NCBI GenBank assembly: GCA_021816455.1
Contig: JAKAXU010000007.1
Location: 1 to 64,000, forward strand
DNA length: 64,000 nucleotides
Source: Acidobacteriota bacterium
Lineage (GTDB): Bacteria > Acidobacteriota > Terriglobia > Terriglobales > Acidobacteriaceae
Reading direction: 5' to 3'
In this document: piece after piece, positions 44,215 through 54,155 of the stretch
How the letters are laid out: every line of letters begins with the position of its first letter
Numbering within the stretch: the stretch's first letter is position 1
Notes under the pieces: model-generated
The model's database searches: none
What the model was told of the DNA's origin: nothing
What the model saw: only the letters and a program-made list of their open reading frames with translations
Made by a program: the position numbers and the translations under genes

Positions 44215-45540
44215 GTGACTACCCCTGTCAAAGCTGTGCGCGGCACACGCGACCTGCTGCCGCCGGAAACCGCGCTCTGGAGCCGGATCGAAGCCACGGC
44301 GCGCGAGGTCTTCGCGCGATACAACTTCGGCGAGATTCGCACCCCGATCTTCGAGGAGACAACGCTGTTTGCGCGTGGAGTCGGCGAGGAAACCGACATC
44401 GTTTCCAAGGAGATGTATACGTGGGAGGATCGCGCTCGCGCACAATCGGAAAAGACGCAAAGCCTGACATTGCGCCCGGAGAACACGGCCGGCGTGGTGC
44501 GCGCCTACATCGAGCACAAGCTGAGTGAGACCGGCCAGTTGCAGAAGCTCTTCTACATCGGTCCGCAATTTCGTCGCGAACGTCCGCAGAAGGGTCGTTA
44601 CCGGCAGTTTTTTCAGATTGGAGCCGAGGTCATCGGACCGCCGCACGCAGGATCAGAGTCGCCGCTGCGCGATGCCGAGGTGCTGGAGATGCTGGCTTCC
44701 CTGCTGGAGGAGCTGGGCATTGAGGGCTGGACACTACGGCTGAACTCCGTCGGTTCGGCCTCTGACCGTCCCGCCTATCTGGCAAAGTTGCGCGAAGCGA
44801 TTGCTCCGGTGGCGCATAGGATGTGCGCTGACTGCCAGCGCCGCGCGGAGACCAATCCGCTGCGTGTGTTGGACTGCAAGGTCGCCGAAGATCAGGAGAT
44901 CATCGAGAGCCTGCCGCGCATCGCCGATTCGCTGGATGAAGCCAGCCGCGCGCACTTTGCCGCCGTCTGCGCGGCGCTGGAAGCGGCCCGAGTGCCGTAT
45001 ACGCTCGACCATCGCCTGGTGCGCGGGCTGGATTACTACACGCGCACGACCTTCGAGTTCACGCACGGAGGACTGGGCGCACAGAATGCGCTGCTGGGTG
45101 GAGGACGTTACGACGGGCTGAGCGAGGCGATCGGCGGACCCAAGGCTCCCGGCATCGGCTTCGCCATCGGTCAGGATCGGCTGGTGCTCACGCTGCAGGC
45201 GCAGGAACAAGAGGAGGCAGAGCGCGCCGATGCCTGGGTTGCTCCGGTGGGCGAAGCGCAGAATCCGGCCTCACTTGCACTGGCCCGCGAGCTACGCCGG
45301 GCTGGGCTGCGCGTGGAACTGGGCGACGGCGGTTTTCGCGTTCGCAAGTCGATGGAAGTGGCCGACAGGCAGGCGCGCCGGATCATTCTGCTCGGCGAGG
45401 ATGAGCTTGCATCGGGCGTGCTCACCGTAAAGGATTTTTCCACGGCAGTACAAACAAAAATTCCGCGTGCAGAGCTTGCTGCGCATCTGCTGGCTGCGCG
45501 CGCAGAAGCGAAACAAAAGAAGGAAAAACAGCGTGCTTGA
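44215..45540 (+). CDS. hisS: Histidyl-tRNA synthetase
   Basis: Class II synthetase. It begins [15 protein letters not shown]. Motif 2 is [29 protein letters not shown] (two short blocks), and the histidine-binding signatures are [14 protein letters not shown] and GGGRYDGL. The anticodon-binding domain occupies about the last 95 residues. At 441 residues it is slightly longer than usual owing to a Lys-rich C-terminal tail. Its last codons overlap the start of aspS by 8 bases. Confidence 0.95.
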   Translation: MTTPVKAVRGTRDLLPPETALWSRIEATAREVFARYNFGEIRTPIFEETTLFARGVGEETDIVSKEMYTWEDRARAQSEKTQSLTLRPENTAGVVRAYIEHKLSETGQLQKLFYIGPQFRRERPQKGRYRQFFQIGAEVIGPPHAGSESPLRDAEVLEMLASLLEELGIEGWTLRLNSVGSASDRPAYLAKLREAIAPVAHRMCADCQRRAETNPLRVLDCKVAEDQEIIESLPRIADSLDEASRAHFAAVCAALEAARVPYTLDHRLVRGLDYYTRTTFEFTHGGLGAQNALLGGGRYDGLSEAIGGPKAPGIGFAIGQDRLVLTLQAQEQEEAERADAWVAPVGEAQNPASLALARELRRAGLRVELGDGGFRVRKSMEVADRQARRIILLGEDELASGVLTVKDFSTAVQTKIPRAELAAHLLAARAEAKQKKEKQRA

Positions 45541-47407
45541 TTTTCTTGGAGACCTGAAACGAACCCATCTCTGCGGCGAACTGCGAGCCGCGCATGCGGG
45601 CGAGGATGTCCTCCTCATGGGCTGGGTCAATCGTCGCCGTGATCACGGCAATCTCATCTTTCTGGACCTGCGCGACCGCAGCGGCATTGCGCAGATTGTG
45701 CTTGATCGCGATCTGACGCCGGAAGGCCATGCGAAAGGCGAAGCGATTCGCCCGGAGTATGTCGTTGCCGCGATGGGCAGGGTGCGTCTGCGCGGTGCGG
45801 CGGCCGTCAATCCAAAGATGGCCACCGGCGAAGTCGAGATCGTTGCTTCGCAGCTCTTTGTCTTGAATGACGCGAAACTGGCACCGTTTTCACCCGCCGA
45901 GGAAGCCATCGTCAACGAGGAGGTGCGGCTGAAGCATCGCTATGTCGATCTGCGCCGCGCGGAGATGCAGCGCAACTTCTGGCTGCGCCACCGCATCACG
46001 CTGGCTATCCGGCAGAGCCTCTCCGATCTTGGCTTTCTGGAGATTGAGACGCCGATTTTGACCAAGTCCACGCCGGAGGGAGCGCGCGATTTTCTGGTTC
46101 CCAGCCGCGTTCATCCGGGCGAGTTTTACGCGCTGCCGCAGTCGCCGCAGATCTTCAAGCAGATTTTGATGATCTCCGGCTTCGATCGCTACTTCCAGAT
46201 TGCACGCTGTTTCCGCGACGAAGACCTGCGCGCCGACCGCCAGCTTGAGTTCACGCAGGTTGATCTGGAGATGAGCTTCCCGCGCGAAGAAGATGTCTTC
46301 GCGGTGGTGGAGCAGTTCCTGGCCGCCGGTTTTGCCGCTGCGGGCGTTCGATTGCCCGTCCCGTTTCCGCGTATTCCATGGGATGAGTCGATGCGCCGCT
46401 TCGGTGTGGACAAGCCGGATCTACGGCTGCCCGGACTCACTGATATGCGCGCGGCCTTCAGCGATGCGGAGATCGCCGCGCTCCAGCTTGATCCGGACCT
46501 GCCCATCGTCGCTCTGCGCATTCCGCGGGTCGGCCAGCTCAGCCGCAAGGAGCGCGAAGACAACCATCCGCTCTTCGACGCCAGAAAAGGTGCGAAGTTC
46601 ATTGACGACCTGAAGCGGCTGGAAAAGGGATTTCCGCACATCGTCGCTGCTTTGCGGGAGCGGACCGGAGCCTCCGAGGAGGATTTTGTCGTCCTCCTTG
46701 CCGGTGACCCTGCGCACCCGATCAAAGCCTCGGATACAAAGATTTCCGGACGGCTTTCAGAGCGGGAAATTGCGGTGTATGCGGCAGCCGGCGCCTTCCG
46801 CGTCGAGCTGGCGAAGAAGTACGCCGACCGCCACGGAGCTTTCGCTGTCACGCAGTCGGTGGTTGCCGCGGCAGATCCGCTCAGCGGCTCGCTTACGGAC
46901 GGCGCACAGGCCTTCCAGCCCATCTGGGTCACGGATTTCCCGATGTTCGAGCACGATGCGGAGACGGGAAAATGGATGCCCGCGCATCATCCTTTCACCT
47001 CGCCGCACGATGCCGATATCGACCGGCTCTTCACCGATCCGGCCACGGTGCGCGCGCGCTGCTATGACCTGGCAATGAACGGCCTGGAGCTGGGTTCCGG
47101 CTCCATCCGGATTCACCGTCAGGATGTGCAGCGGCAGATATTCGACGCGCTCGGCATCACACCCGAAGAGGCGCGCCTGCGCTTTGGATTCTTCCTCGAC
47201 GCGCTCGAATACGGCACGCCGCCGCACGGCGGCATCGCGCTGGGTCTGGATCGCATTGCGATGCTGCTTGCCGGGGCGCCCAGCCTGCGCGAAGTAATTG
47301 CCTTCCCGAAGACGGCGCGCGCCATCGATGTGATGGTGGATGCGCCGACCCCGGTGAGCGAGCAGCAACTGCGAGAGCTGCATCTGCGTGTGGCGCTGAA
47401 AAGCTGA
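45533..47407 (+). CDS. aspS: Aspartyl-tRNA synthetase (probably non-discriminating)
   Basis: Class II synthetase with N-terminal OB-fold ([14 protein letters not shown]), motif 2 [16 protein letters not shown], the bacterial GAD insertion in the middle, and motif 3 [13 protein letters not shown]. His38 in RRRDHGN occupies the position where bacterial non-discriminating enzymes have His and discriminating ones Leu, and the Lys typical of the discriminating type farther on is Ala here. This suggests that it also charges tRNA-Asn for later amidation; this is inference. The GTG start overlaps the hisS end and has AAGGA about 9 bases before it. Length 624. Confidence 0.93.
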   Translation: MLDFLGDLKRTHLCGELRAAHAGEDVLLMGWVNRRRDHGNLIFLDLRDRSGIAQIVLDRDLTPEGHAKGEAIRPEYVVAAMGRVRLRGAAAVNPKMATGEVEIVASQLFVLNDAKLAPFSPAEEAIVNEEVRLKHRYVDLRRAEMQRNFWLRHRITLAIRQSLSDLGFLEIETPILTKSTPEGARDFLVPSRVHPGEFYALPQSPQIFKQILMISGFDRYFQIARCFRDEDLRADRQLEFTQVDLEMSFPREEDVFAVVEQFLAAGFAAAGVRLPVPFPRIPWDESMRRFGVDKPDLRLPGLTDMRAAFSDAEIAALQLDPDLPIVALRIPRVGQLSRKEREDNHPLFDARKGAKFIDDLKRLEKGFPHIVAALRERTGASEEDFVVLLAGDPAHPIKASDTKISGRLSEREIAVYAAAGAFRVELAKKYADRHGAFAVTQSVVAAADPLSGSLTDGAQAFQPIWVTDFPMFEHDAETGKWMPAHHPFTSPHDADIDRLFTDPATVRARCYDLAMNGLELGSGSIRIHRQDVQRQIFDALGITPEEARLRFGFFLDALEYGTPPHGGIALGLDRIAMLLAGAPSLREVIAFPKTARAIDVMVDAPTPVSEQQLRELHLRVALKS

Positions 47408-47428
47408 GCGGTCACGCGCAGTCTGTGC

Positions 47429-47456
47429 GCATGGCTCAGTGAGTGCTGAGCCATGC
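47429..47456. terminator. Hairpin between convergent aspS and pepN
   Basis: GCATGGCTCA (47429-47438) pairs perfectly with TGAGCCATGC (47447-47456) around an 8-base loop. It covers the pepN stop codon. There is no T-run on either side, so it may act by collision or transcript protection. Confidence 0.4.
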
Positions 47457-50048
47457 CTCCAGGTTTGCCTGCTGATTGGCGCGCAGAGTCGTGCAGTCGC
47501 CGATTTGATCCGTTGCCCGCGCCAGCGCGTGCGCAGACGAAGGCACCCGATGCGCGGCGAAGAAGCTCGTCACCTGCTGCTGCATTTCTGCGGAGCAGAA
47601 GTGCCCGGTGGAGCCGACCATCGATGCGCCGGAGCTTGCAGTCAACTGCGCCAGAACGGCGGAGAATTGATTCTGGATAAACTTCCAGGCCACCGTCTGC
47701 GTGCTTCGGTTGATCAACTCGATCTCCAGCATTGAGGCCACATCCTGATTGCGGACGCGACCGGAGACGGAGTATTCGAGGGCGCGGGTTTCGAGCGCGG
47801 GATACTGAAATCGAGCGAGCGCGCGCAGCGAACTGGAACGGATTTGCGGGTTGCCTGAGTTTTCGGCCAAATGCTGCAACCGGTCAAAGAGTTTCCGGTC
47901 GCCAAAGCGGGAGGCGATTTCAAGCGCGTTCTGCGCGAGCGTGGGATCCGTGCTGGCGGGGTCGGCGAGATTCTGCGCGGTAATCTGTTTTGCTTCGGCG
48001 ATGAGAGATTTGTCTTCGCCTGTTCCGGCGACGAAACGCAGCAACTCGGCGCGAAGCTCGCGCGTCTCAGGCGAGTCAGCTTTCGAGGGTGCGCCGAGGC
48101 GTTGATACGCTGGCCCATAGACACGGCGTATCCATGCAGAGAGCTGCGAGCGGTCGGAGTCCGTGGCCGCCACGCGCTCGGCGATGGCATTCACATCCTC
48201 GATCACCGTACGCACGACCTCAGAGTTGCTGTCGTCAGCCATGCGCGCGGCAAGATTGAGAAAGTCGCCGACCTTTGCCTCGTTCGCCTGTGCCAGCGCC
48301 CAGGAGTCGCCCAGCAGGCTGATGCGCTCCTCCGGCGTCAAAGTGGATTCGGCCTCTGTGGCCAGCGTATGCAGTGTTGCCGCAGCGTACTGCGTACGAT
48401 AGTAGCCCTTCCCGCCGGCATTCAGGAAGCTGTCGTGGGTGGCCGCCAGCCTCTGCTGCGGCTGGTCAAGGAGCTGGCAGTTCTGCCCGTTTCCGTCAGC
48501 CACGCACACCGGGATTTCCCAGGTCTGCGGCTTTGCCGTAACACCTGGATTCAGGAAAAATCGCTGCTGCGTGACGGCGACCGCGCCGTTAACCGCATCG
48601 CTCACCTTCACGATCGGCACGCCGGGCTGCACAACAAAGCTGGCCATGATCCGGTCAATCGGCTTATGGCTCGCGGCCGTCTGCGCATTCCAGAAGTCCT
48701 CTGCCGTCGCGTTGCCGTAAAGGTGCGCCGCCAGATAGTTGTGCACTCCCTGGCGGAAGACCTCTTTGCCTTCGTAGTTCTCCATCATCAGCAGCACTGC
48801 CCCGGCCTTGCCGTAGCTGATGCCGTCGAACATTTCGTTGATCTCGTCCGGTGTGTTGGCCTCCGCGCGAATCGTGCGCGTCACGCGGCGCGCGTCCAGG
48901 TTCAGCGTCGTCTGCGTATTCGCGGCGACCGACTGGCTGATCTTCCACTCCGGCTTCCATGCCTCCACAGGCTTGTTCTCCATCCACGTGGCAAAGCCTT
49001 CGTTCAGCCAGATGTTATTCCACCACTCCATCGTCACCATGTCGCCAAACCACTGATGCGCCATCTCGTGCGCCACCACGGAGGCCACGCGCTTCAGCGC
49101 GTCCACGGAGGCGTGCTGCTCATCCACCAGCAGGTCGGTTTCGCGATAGGTGATCGCTCCGAAATTCTCCATCGCGCCGGCTTCAAAGTCCGGCAGCGCG
49201 ATCATGTCCAGCTTGGGCATCGGATAGCGAATGCCGAAGTAGGTGTTGTAGTAATGCAGCACAAACTCAGCGGCCTTCAGAGCAAAGCGTCCATACTGTA
49301 CCTGGTCCGGAGTGGCGCAGGCGCGGATTGGCACGCCATCGCTGGACCCGGAAACGCACTGGAAGTCCCCCACTAGAAACGCCACCAGATAGGTGGACAT
49401 GCGTGGCGTCACGGCGAAGTGCAGCGCGTGCCTGGCGCCGCTATCCACCGGTGTGTCGCTCACGATGTTGGTGTTGGAGATGGCCGTATCGCCTTTGTCC
49501 ACTACCAGCGTCACGTCAAAGGTGGCCTTCATCGCCGGCTCATCAAAACAAGGGAAAGCGCGTCGGGCGTCGGTGGACTCAAACTGTGTGACGGCGTAGT
49601 TGCGACGGGCGGTTTTGGAAAGATAAAAACCGCGTAGTTCCCCGTTCAGCGTACCGGTGAAGGCAATGTGCAGCCGGTGTTCCCCGGCGCTGATTGTGCG
49701 GGGAAAGTGCAGCGTGGCCTGTTGTTCCCCTTCATCCAGCGTCACGCTGCCAGTCAACTTCTGGCCGTTGTCGTCGATGCTCACTTTGCTGAATTGAATC
49801 TCAATTGCATTCAGCGTGATGGAATCGCTCGGCGTCGCCAGCTTGACTGCGATGGTCTCGCTGCCGGCATAGACGGCTTTCTGCAGATCGGGTGTCAGGC
49901 GCAGTGTATAGTGCAGCGGCGTGACCGTCTTTGGCAGGCGCTGCGCGCGCGCCGTCATGGTGCAGCCGAGCGAGAGGGCCGCGATGGCCAATATGAGTGT
50001 GTTCCTCCGCCAGCTCTGCCAGCGGCAATTCATCCAGTTCCGTTGCAT
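47436..50048 (-). CDS. M1-family zinc aminopeptidase, secreted
   Basis: Removes N-terminal residues from peptides. The signal peptide spans about 1-36 (LILAIAALSLGCTMTARA). The substrate motif GAMENFG is followed by HEMAHQWFGD and, 18 residues on, the Glu of LNEGFATW, completing the zinc site. The ERAP1-like helical C-terminal domain is present. ATG 50048 (MQRNW) has GAGGAG six bases before it; the open frame continues 30 codons upstream. Length is 870 residues. The signal peptide indicates a periplasmic or outer location, unlike cytoplasmic E. coli PepN. Confidence 0.92.
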   Translation of the reverse strand: MQRNWMNCRWQSWRRNTLILAIAALSLGCTMTARAQRLPKTVTPLHYTLRLTPDLQKAVYAGSETIAVKLATPSDSITLNAIEIQFSKVSIDDNGQKLTGSVTLDEGEQQATLHFPRTISAGEHRLHIAFTGTLNGELRGFYLSKTARRNYAVTQFESTDARRAFPCFDEPAMKATFDVTLVVDKGDTAISNTNIVSDTPVDSGARHALHFAVTPRMSTYLVAFLVGDFQCVSGSSDGVPIRACATPDQVQYGRFALKAAEFVLHYYNTYFGIRYPMPKLDMIALPDFEAGAMENFGAITYRETDLLVDEQHASVDALKRVASVVAHEMAHQWFGDMVTMEWWNNIWLNEGFATWMENKPVEAWKPEWKISQSVAANTQTTLNLDARRVTRTIRAEANTPDEINEMFDGISYGKAGAVLLMMENYEGKEVFRQGVHNYLAAHLYGNATAEDFWNAQTAASHKPIDRIMASFVVQPGVPIVKVSDAVNGAVAVTQQRFFLNPGVTAKPQTWEIPVCVADGNGQNCQLLDQPQQRLAATHDSFLNAGGKGYYRTQYAAATLHTLATEAESTLTPEERISLLGDSWALAQANEAKVGDFLNLAARMADDSNSEVVRTVIEDVNAIAERVAATDSDRSQLSAWIRRVYGPAYQRLGAPSKADSPETRELRAELLRFVAGTGEDKSLIAEAKQITAQNLADPASTDPTLAQNALEIASRFGDRKLFDRLQHLAENSGNPQIRSSSLRALARFQYPALETRALEYSVSGRVRNQDVASMLEIELINRSTQTVAWKFIQNQFSAVLAQLTASSGASMVGSTGHFCSAEMQQQVTSFFAAHRVPSSAHALARATDQIGDCTTLRANQQANLEAWLSTH

Positions 50049-50297
50049 GAAATCTCCTCGTGGTGACAGCCAAGTTACTGCAAATGCGGGCGCGTGATTG
50101 CGGATGCATTCGACGCCGCGCTTCATGTTCCTTCGCAAGCATCTTTACACGTAGGGGCCATCGACTGCACCCTCTGCAAACTCGCATCGCGTTGCTCGCA
50201 GATACGGTTCTGAAGTTGCACAGGATGCGACTGTGCGTCGGCCTGTCGCCTCTGCTACGCTGAGTCGTTACGCATCTGCAACCGGAGCCATATCCTG

Positions 50298-51482
50298 ATG
50301 ATCCAAACCACATCCATGCCACATGCTGCCCCGCTCACTGTCCTCAGCGAGGAAGAACAGCTTTTACAAAGTACCGTTCGACGCTTTGCAGCGGAGACCG
50401 TTGCTCCGCTGGTGCGCCCGATGGAGGAAGCAGCGCAGTACGCTCCTGGGCTAATCGACAAACTGGCCGAACTGGGACTGCTGGCCATCGAAGTTCCGGA
50501 ACGCCATGGCGGCGCGGGCGGCAGTTTTTTCGAATCAATTCTTGCCGTGGAGACGTTGGCCGAGGTCGATCCCGCGGTGGCGCTCATCGTTGATATTCAG
50601 AACACGTTGAGCGTGAATGCACTGCTGCGCTGGGGCACCCCGGCGCAGCACGAGCGATGGCTGCCGCAGCTTGCGGCGGGAATGCTCTGCTCGTATGCGC
50701 TCAGCGAGGCCGGGTCAGGCTCCGATGCTTTCGCTCTGGAGTCGCGCGCCGAGCGCACGGCTGGTGGATATCGGCTGCGCGGACGCAAGCTGTGGATAAG
50801 CAATGCGCGCGAAGCCGGATTGTTTCTGGTCTTTGCCAATCTGGATCCCTCCGCGGGCTATCGCGGCATCACAGCGTTTTTGGTTCCGGCGGGAACTCCG
50901 GGCCTGACTGTCGGACGACTGGAGCACAAACTCGGCATCTGCGCCTCCAGCACCTGCGAAGTGCTCTTTGACGATTGCGAGATTGCCGCCGACCACCTGC
51001 TGGGCGAGGAAGGCAAAGGCTATCGCATTGCCATCGAGGTGCTGAATGAGGGGCGCATCGGCATCGGCGCGCAACTGCTTGGGCTGGCCAGCGGCGCTTG
51101 GAAGCACGCTGCGCGGTATGCCCAGCAGCGTCGCCAGTTCGGCCGCCCGATTGCCGATTTTCAGGCCGTGCAGTTTGACCTGGCCGAGATGGCGACGCAA
51201 ATCGAGGCGGCCCGGCTGATGGTCTACAACGCGGCCAGGCGCAAGGACGCCGGATTGCCGTTTGTAACTGAGGCCGCAATGACGAAATACTTTGCCTCGC
51301 AGATGGCCGAAAATGTGGCCAGCCGGTGCGTGGAAATCTTCGGTGGAAACGGCTTTGTGCGCGACTACCCGGCGGAAAAATACTTCCGCGATTCCAAGAT
51401 TGGCAAGATTTACGAAGGCACGTCGAATATGCAGCTTGCGACGATCGCCCGTCAGTTGCTGAGCGATCCCATCACGATCTGA
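50298..51482 (+). CDS. Acyl-CoA dehydrogenase
   Basis: FAD enzyme that makes 2,3-enoyl-CoA. SYALSEAGSGSDAF and WISNAREAGLF are the flavin-binding segments, and the catalytic Glu is in KIYEGTSNMQ, the position used by short-chain, branched-chain and related members. At 394 residues the length is usual. The pattern best fits a short/branched-chain dehydrogenase, which would agree with the branched-chain E1 at 5-7 kb, but chain preference cannot be read. A -10-like TACGCT lies at 50256-50261. It converges on mmuM with 6 bases between. Confidence 0.9.
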   Translation: MIQTTSMPHAAPLTVLSEEEQLLQSTVRRFAAETVAPLVRPMEEAAQYAPGLIDKLAELGLLAIEVPERHGGAGGSFFESILAVETLAEVDPAVALIVDIQNTLSVNALLRWGTPAQHERWLPQLAAGMLCSYALSEAGSGSDAFALESRAERTAGGYRLRGRKLWISNAREAGLFLVFANLDPSAGYRGITAFLVPAGTPGLTVGRLEHKLGICASSTCEVLFDDCEIAADHLLGEEGKGYRIAIEVLNEGRIGIGAQLLGLASGAWKHAARYAQQRRQFGRPIADFQAVQFDLAEMATQIEAARLMVYNAARRKDAGLPFVTEAAMTKYFASQMAENVASRCVEIFGGNGFVRDYPAEKYFRDSKIGKIYEGTSNMQLATIARQLLSDPITI

Positions 51483-51488
51483 TGGCCC

Positions 51489-52466
51489 TCACAACGTCAG
51501 GGCGCGGGCTGCCGCCGCGATCCTGCGAACGTGCTCCGGGCGCGTGCGGCAGCAGCCGCCGACGATCTGTGCGCCGGCTCCGTACCACTCCGCAGCGAGC
51601 GCGCCAAACTCGCTGGGGTCGGTCGTGCCGGTCCATCGGCGCGCCGCCGCGTTCCAGCTTTCGCCGGAGTTGGGATACACCAGAATGGGCAGAGAGCAAC
51701 CGGACTGCAACTGGCGTATCAGCGAGGGAATCCAGCGCGGGGCAACGCAGTTGACGCCGATGGCGACGACCTGCGACGAGGCGGCGACGGCCGCCGCGCA
51801 ATCACGCAGCGGCTCTCCGTGCGCCACATGCTCGCCATCGCGGCAGGTGAAGCTGATCCAGGCCCGCAGCGCAGGCCACTCTGCCAGCGCCTTCAGGATA
51901 GCCTGCGCCTCATTCAGCGAGGGTACTGTTTCAAAGGCCAGCAGATCGGCTCCATCGTTTCTTCCCGTGCTCGCCGCCAGTACGGCAATGCGTTCCCGAT
52001 GAAAGCGGACCAGATCGTCGAAGGAGCAGTCGTAGTTTCCGTGGTACTCGCCCCCGTTGTGCAGCGCGGCTCCCAGCGGCCCCAGCGATGCGGCGACCAG
52101 AGCGCGTCGGCCTGGAAAGCCTTCGCGCGCCTGCACAGCAAGCTCGACCGCGTGGAGCAGGGCTGCGTCGGCATGCTCCGGGGACAGCCCCAGTTCGGAG
52201 TAGCCGCGGCGGGAGACCTGATAGCTGGCGGTCGCGATGCACTCCGCTCCGGCGTCCAGGTAGGCGCGATGGACGGCAGAGACCAGATCCGGCTGCCGCT
52301 CCAGCACATGGGCGGACCAGAGCGGGCCGCTGAGGTCGGCACCGAGAAACTCCAGTTCGGTGGCGAGACCGCCGTCCAGAACACGCATGCCCCGGCATGG
52401 GTTGTTGGCCGACTCATGCTCCACCGTCTTGCCCATAGTCTGATCGAAGGTGGTCGGTTCGTGCAT
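51489..52466 (-). CDS. mmuM: Homocysteine S-methyltransferase
   Basis: Zinc-dependent transfer of a methyl group, usually from S-methylmethionine, to homocysteine. VLDGGLATELEFLGADL opens the family domain; the zinc ligands are Cys in IGVNCVAP and the pair in VGGCCRT. The first about 25 residues are a non-family extension; an internal start at MRVLDGG is possible. Length 325 fits MmuM. A TACAAT box lies six bases before the ATG, suggesting a leaderless mRNA. Confidence 0.88.
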   Translation of the reverse strand: MHEPTTFDQTMGKTVEHESANNPCRGMRVLDGGLATELEFLGADLSGPLWSAHVLERQPDLVSAVHRAYLDAGAECIATASYQVSRRGYSELGLSPEHADAALLHAVELAVQAREGFPGRRALVAASLGPLGAALHNGGEYHGNYDCSFDDLVRFHRERIAVLAASTGRNDGADLLAFETVPSLNEAQAILKALAEWPALRAWISFTCRDGEHVAHGEPLRDCAAAVAASSQVVAIGVNCVAPRWIPSLIRQLQSGCSLPILVYPNSGESWNAAARRWTGTTDPSEFGALAAEWYGAGAQIVGGCCRTRPEHVRRIAAAARALTL

Positions 52467-52472
52467 GGAGAG

Positions 52473-52478
52473 ATTGTA
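52473..52478 (-). promoter_or_regulatory. -10-like box TACAAT, probable leaderless start of mmuM
   Basis: On the minus strand TACAAT ends exactly six bases before the ATG at 52466, without a ribosome binding site. This also supports the upstream start. Confidence 0.5.
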
Positions 52479-52595
52479 GTCTGCGGGGCTGCGCCGAGTT
52501 GCCCTCGGGCGCGGTTTTCAGAGATACTGGAAGACAGTGCGTGTAAACGCGGCCCGAAGGGTCGTGGAACGATCGCACGGCAAAGAGTGCGCGCC

Positions 52596-52601
52596 TAAAA
52601 T
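52596..52601 (+). promoter_or_regulatory. -10-like box TAAAAT upstream of rpsP
   Basis: TAAAAT lies 88 bases before the GTG of rpsP, leaving a leader with AAGGAAAAG as ribosome binding site. The -35 region is poor. Confidence 0.4.
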
Positions 52602-52689
52602 CTCAGCGACTGAAAGATAGGATCGACATCGATTCGGAAGGTTGCAAGCCGCAGGCGACAAGTGCTCTGTTTGAAAGGAAAAGATACCC

Positions 52690-52941
52690 GTGGTTATGAT
52701 TCGTCTGGCGCGCGTTGGCGCCACCAAGAAGCCGTTTTACCGTGTTGTGGTGATTGAGAAGGATCGCGCCCGCAATGGCCGTTCGATCGAAGTGGTGGGC
52801 ACCTATGACCCGCGCACCAACCCTGCCTCTGTGCATCTGAAGCATGAGCGAATCCAGCACTGGATCGGCGTTGGCGCGCAGATGTCGGATCGAGTGGCGA
52901 AGCTGGTCGCGAAGTTCCCTGCCGCAGTCGCCGCTGCCTGA
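52690..52941 (+). CDS. rpsP: 30S ribosomal protein S16
   Basis: The protein begins MVMIRLARVGATKKPFYRVV, the S16 signature, and contains SIEVVGTYDPRTNP. At 83 residues it is complete. The GTG at 52690 gives the conserved MVxIRLAR start and has AAGGAAAAG upstream. First gene of the rpsP-khpA-rimM-trmD group. Confidence 0.97.
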   Translation: MVMIRLARVGATKKPFYRVVVIEKDRARNGRSIEVVGTYDPRTNPASVHLKHERIQHWIGVGAQMSDRVAKLVAKFPAAVAAA

Positions 52942-53151
52942 AACGGCGGCCGACGCAATCGGCAGGAGGCGCACCTGGTAGGGGTTTGGTCTGCGGAATC
53001 CTTTTATCTCTGGCGCAACTCGGCTCCGATTGATACTATCTTCCGGACGGTCCTAATTTGTCCTGGATGTGGCGCGGGAAACGCTCTCCTGTTCACGGCG
53101 CGCAATGGAAACCATGGAAATTCTGGTTCCCCGCCAGGCTCCTCAGACCGC

Positions 53152-53157
53152 TAGACT
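53152..53157 (+). promoter_or_regulatory. -10-like box TAGACT upstream of khpA
   Basis: TAGACT lies 28 bases before the ATG of khpA, followed by a short leader with AGGG. Another -10-like TACTAT is at 53034-53039. The 244-base gap between rpsP and khpA thus probably holds its own promoter. Confidence 0.4.
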
Positions 53158-53185
53158 TGCAAGACCTGGAAAATAGGGCACGTTC

Positions 53186-53452
53186 ATGACCCAGATCGAT
53201 ACAACGGAAGTGGAAGACCTAGTGCTCGAGATGGCGCGGGCCTTAGTAGATGCGCCGGAAGCCGTGGAAGTGGAATGTGTGGATCACGAGGAGAGCACGG
53301 TGGTGCGTTTGCGCGTTGCGCCGACCGATGTAGGCAAGGTGATCGGCAAGCAGGGGCGCACAGCGCGGTCGATGCGGACGATTCTGGCCGCGGTCAGCAT
53401 GAAGCTGCATCATCGCTTTACGCTGGATATTCTGGAAGAAGGCAACGTCTGA
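53186..53452 (+). CDS. khpA: KH-domain RNA-binding protein KhpA (YlqC)
   Basis: An 88-residue single KH domain with the RNA-binding loop GKVIGKQGRTARSMR. It stands between rpsP and rimM, its usual location. It probably binds RNA with a KhpB partner that is not in the window. Confidence 0.92.
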   Translation: MTQIDTTEVEDLVLEMARALVDAPEAVEVECVDHEESTVVRLRVAPTDVGKVIGKQGRTARSMRTILAAVSMKLHHRFTLDILEEGNV

Positions 53453-53570
53453 GGGATGCAGCATCGTCGGCGGAACCGGTCTGGTTGGACGGTCTGGCGG
53501 TGGAAGAAGCTGTTCTCGCAGCGGGGGTCTCGGCCGGATACAGGACGCGCGTGGTGGCAGACAGGTTTGT

Positions 53571-54155
53571 ATGACTGACCGAGAGGAATGGGTCTGGCTA
53601 GCACAGATACGCCGTCCGCAGGGCCGTAAAGGCGAGGTGCTCGCCACGATTCTGACTGATTTTCCGGAAAAATTTGCCGAACGAAAGCATCTCTGGCTGC
53701 TGGAGAAGGCTGGCACGCCGGAGGAAGCGGCGCGTCCTGTGGAACTGGCGCGTCATTGGCTGCATAAAGGTTCGGTAGTGCTGCACTTTGAAGGCGTCAG
53801 CTCGATTCCGGAGGCTGAGGCGCTGCGCGATCAAGTGGTGGCGATACCGCGCGCGGAGCGGGCGCAACTGGACCCGGATGCCTACTATGTGGGCGACCTG
53901 ATCGGCTGCGCGGTGGTCGATGAGCAGCCGAACGGCTTGTGCATGGTGGGTACGGTCGAAGGCGTGGATCGCGAGGCGGGTCCGGTGGCGCTGCTGGTGG
54001 TGCGCGGCGCGAGCGGTGCGGAGTTGCTGATCCCGCTGGCAAAAAGCTATCTGCGCGCTGTGGATTTGGACGGGGGACGGATCGTGATGACGCTTCCCGA
54101 AGGATTGCTGGAATTGAACGCGCCGGGCACCGCGGAGGCAGGCCATGCGTCGTGA
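53571..54155 (+). CDS. rimM: Ribosome maturation factor RimM
   Basis: 30S assembly factor that binds S19. The N-terminal domain has RRPQGRKGEVLATILTDFPE, and the PRC-barrel begins DAYYVGDLIGCAVVDE. At 194 residues it is typical. The 3' end overlaps trmD by 11 bases. There is a 118-base gap after khpA without a gene. Confidence 0.93.
   Translation: MTDREEWVWLAQIRRPQGRKGEVLATILTDFPEKFAERKHLWLLEKAGTPEEAARPVELARHWLHKGSVVLHFEGVSSIPEAEALRDQVVAIPRAERAQLDPDAYYVGDLIGCAVVDEQPNGLCMVGTVEGVDREAGPVALLVVRGASGAELLIPLAKSYLRAVDLDGGRIVMTLPEGLLELNAPGTAEAGHAS

Noticed and set aside
47871..49376. 501-residue plus-strand frame opposite the M1 aminopeptidase gene
   Set aside because: Shadow of a gene with complete zinc-peptidase motifs.
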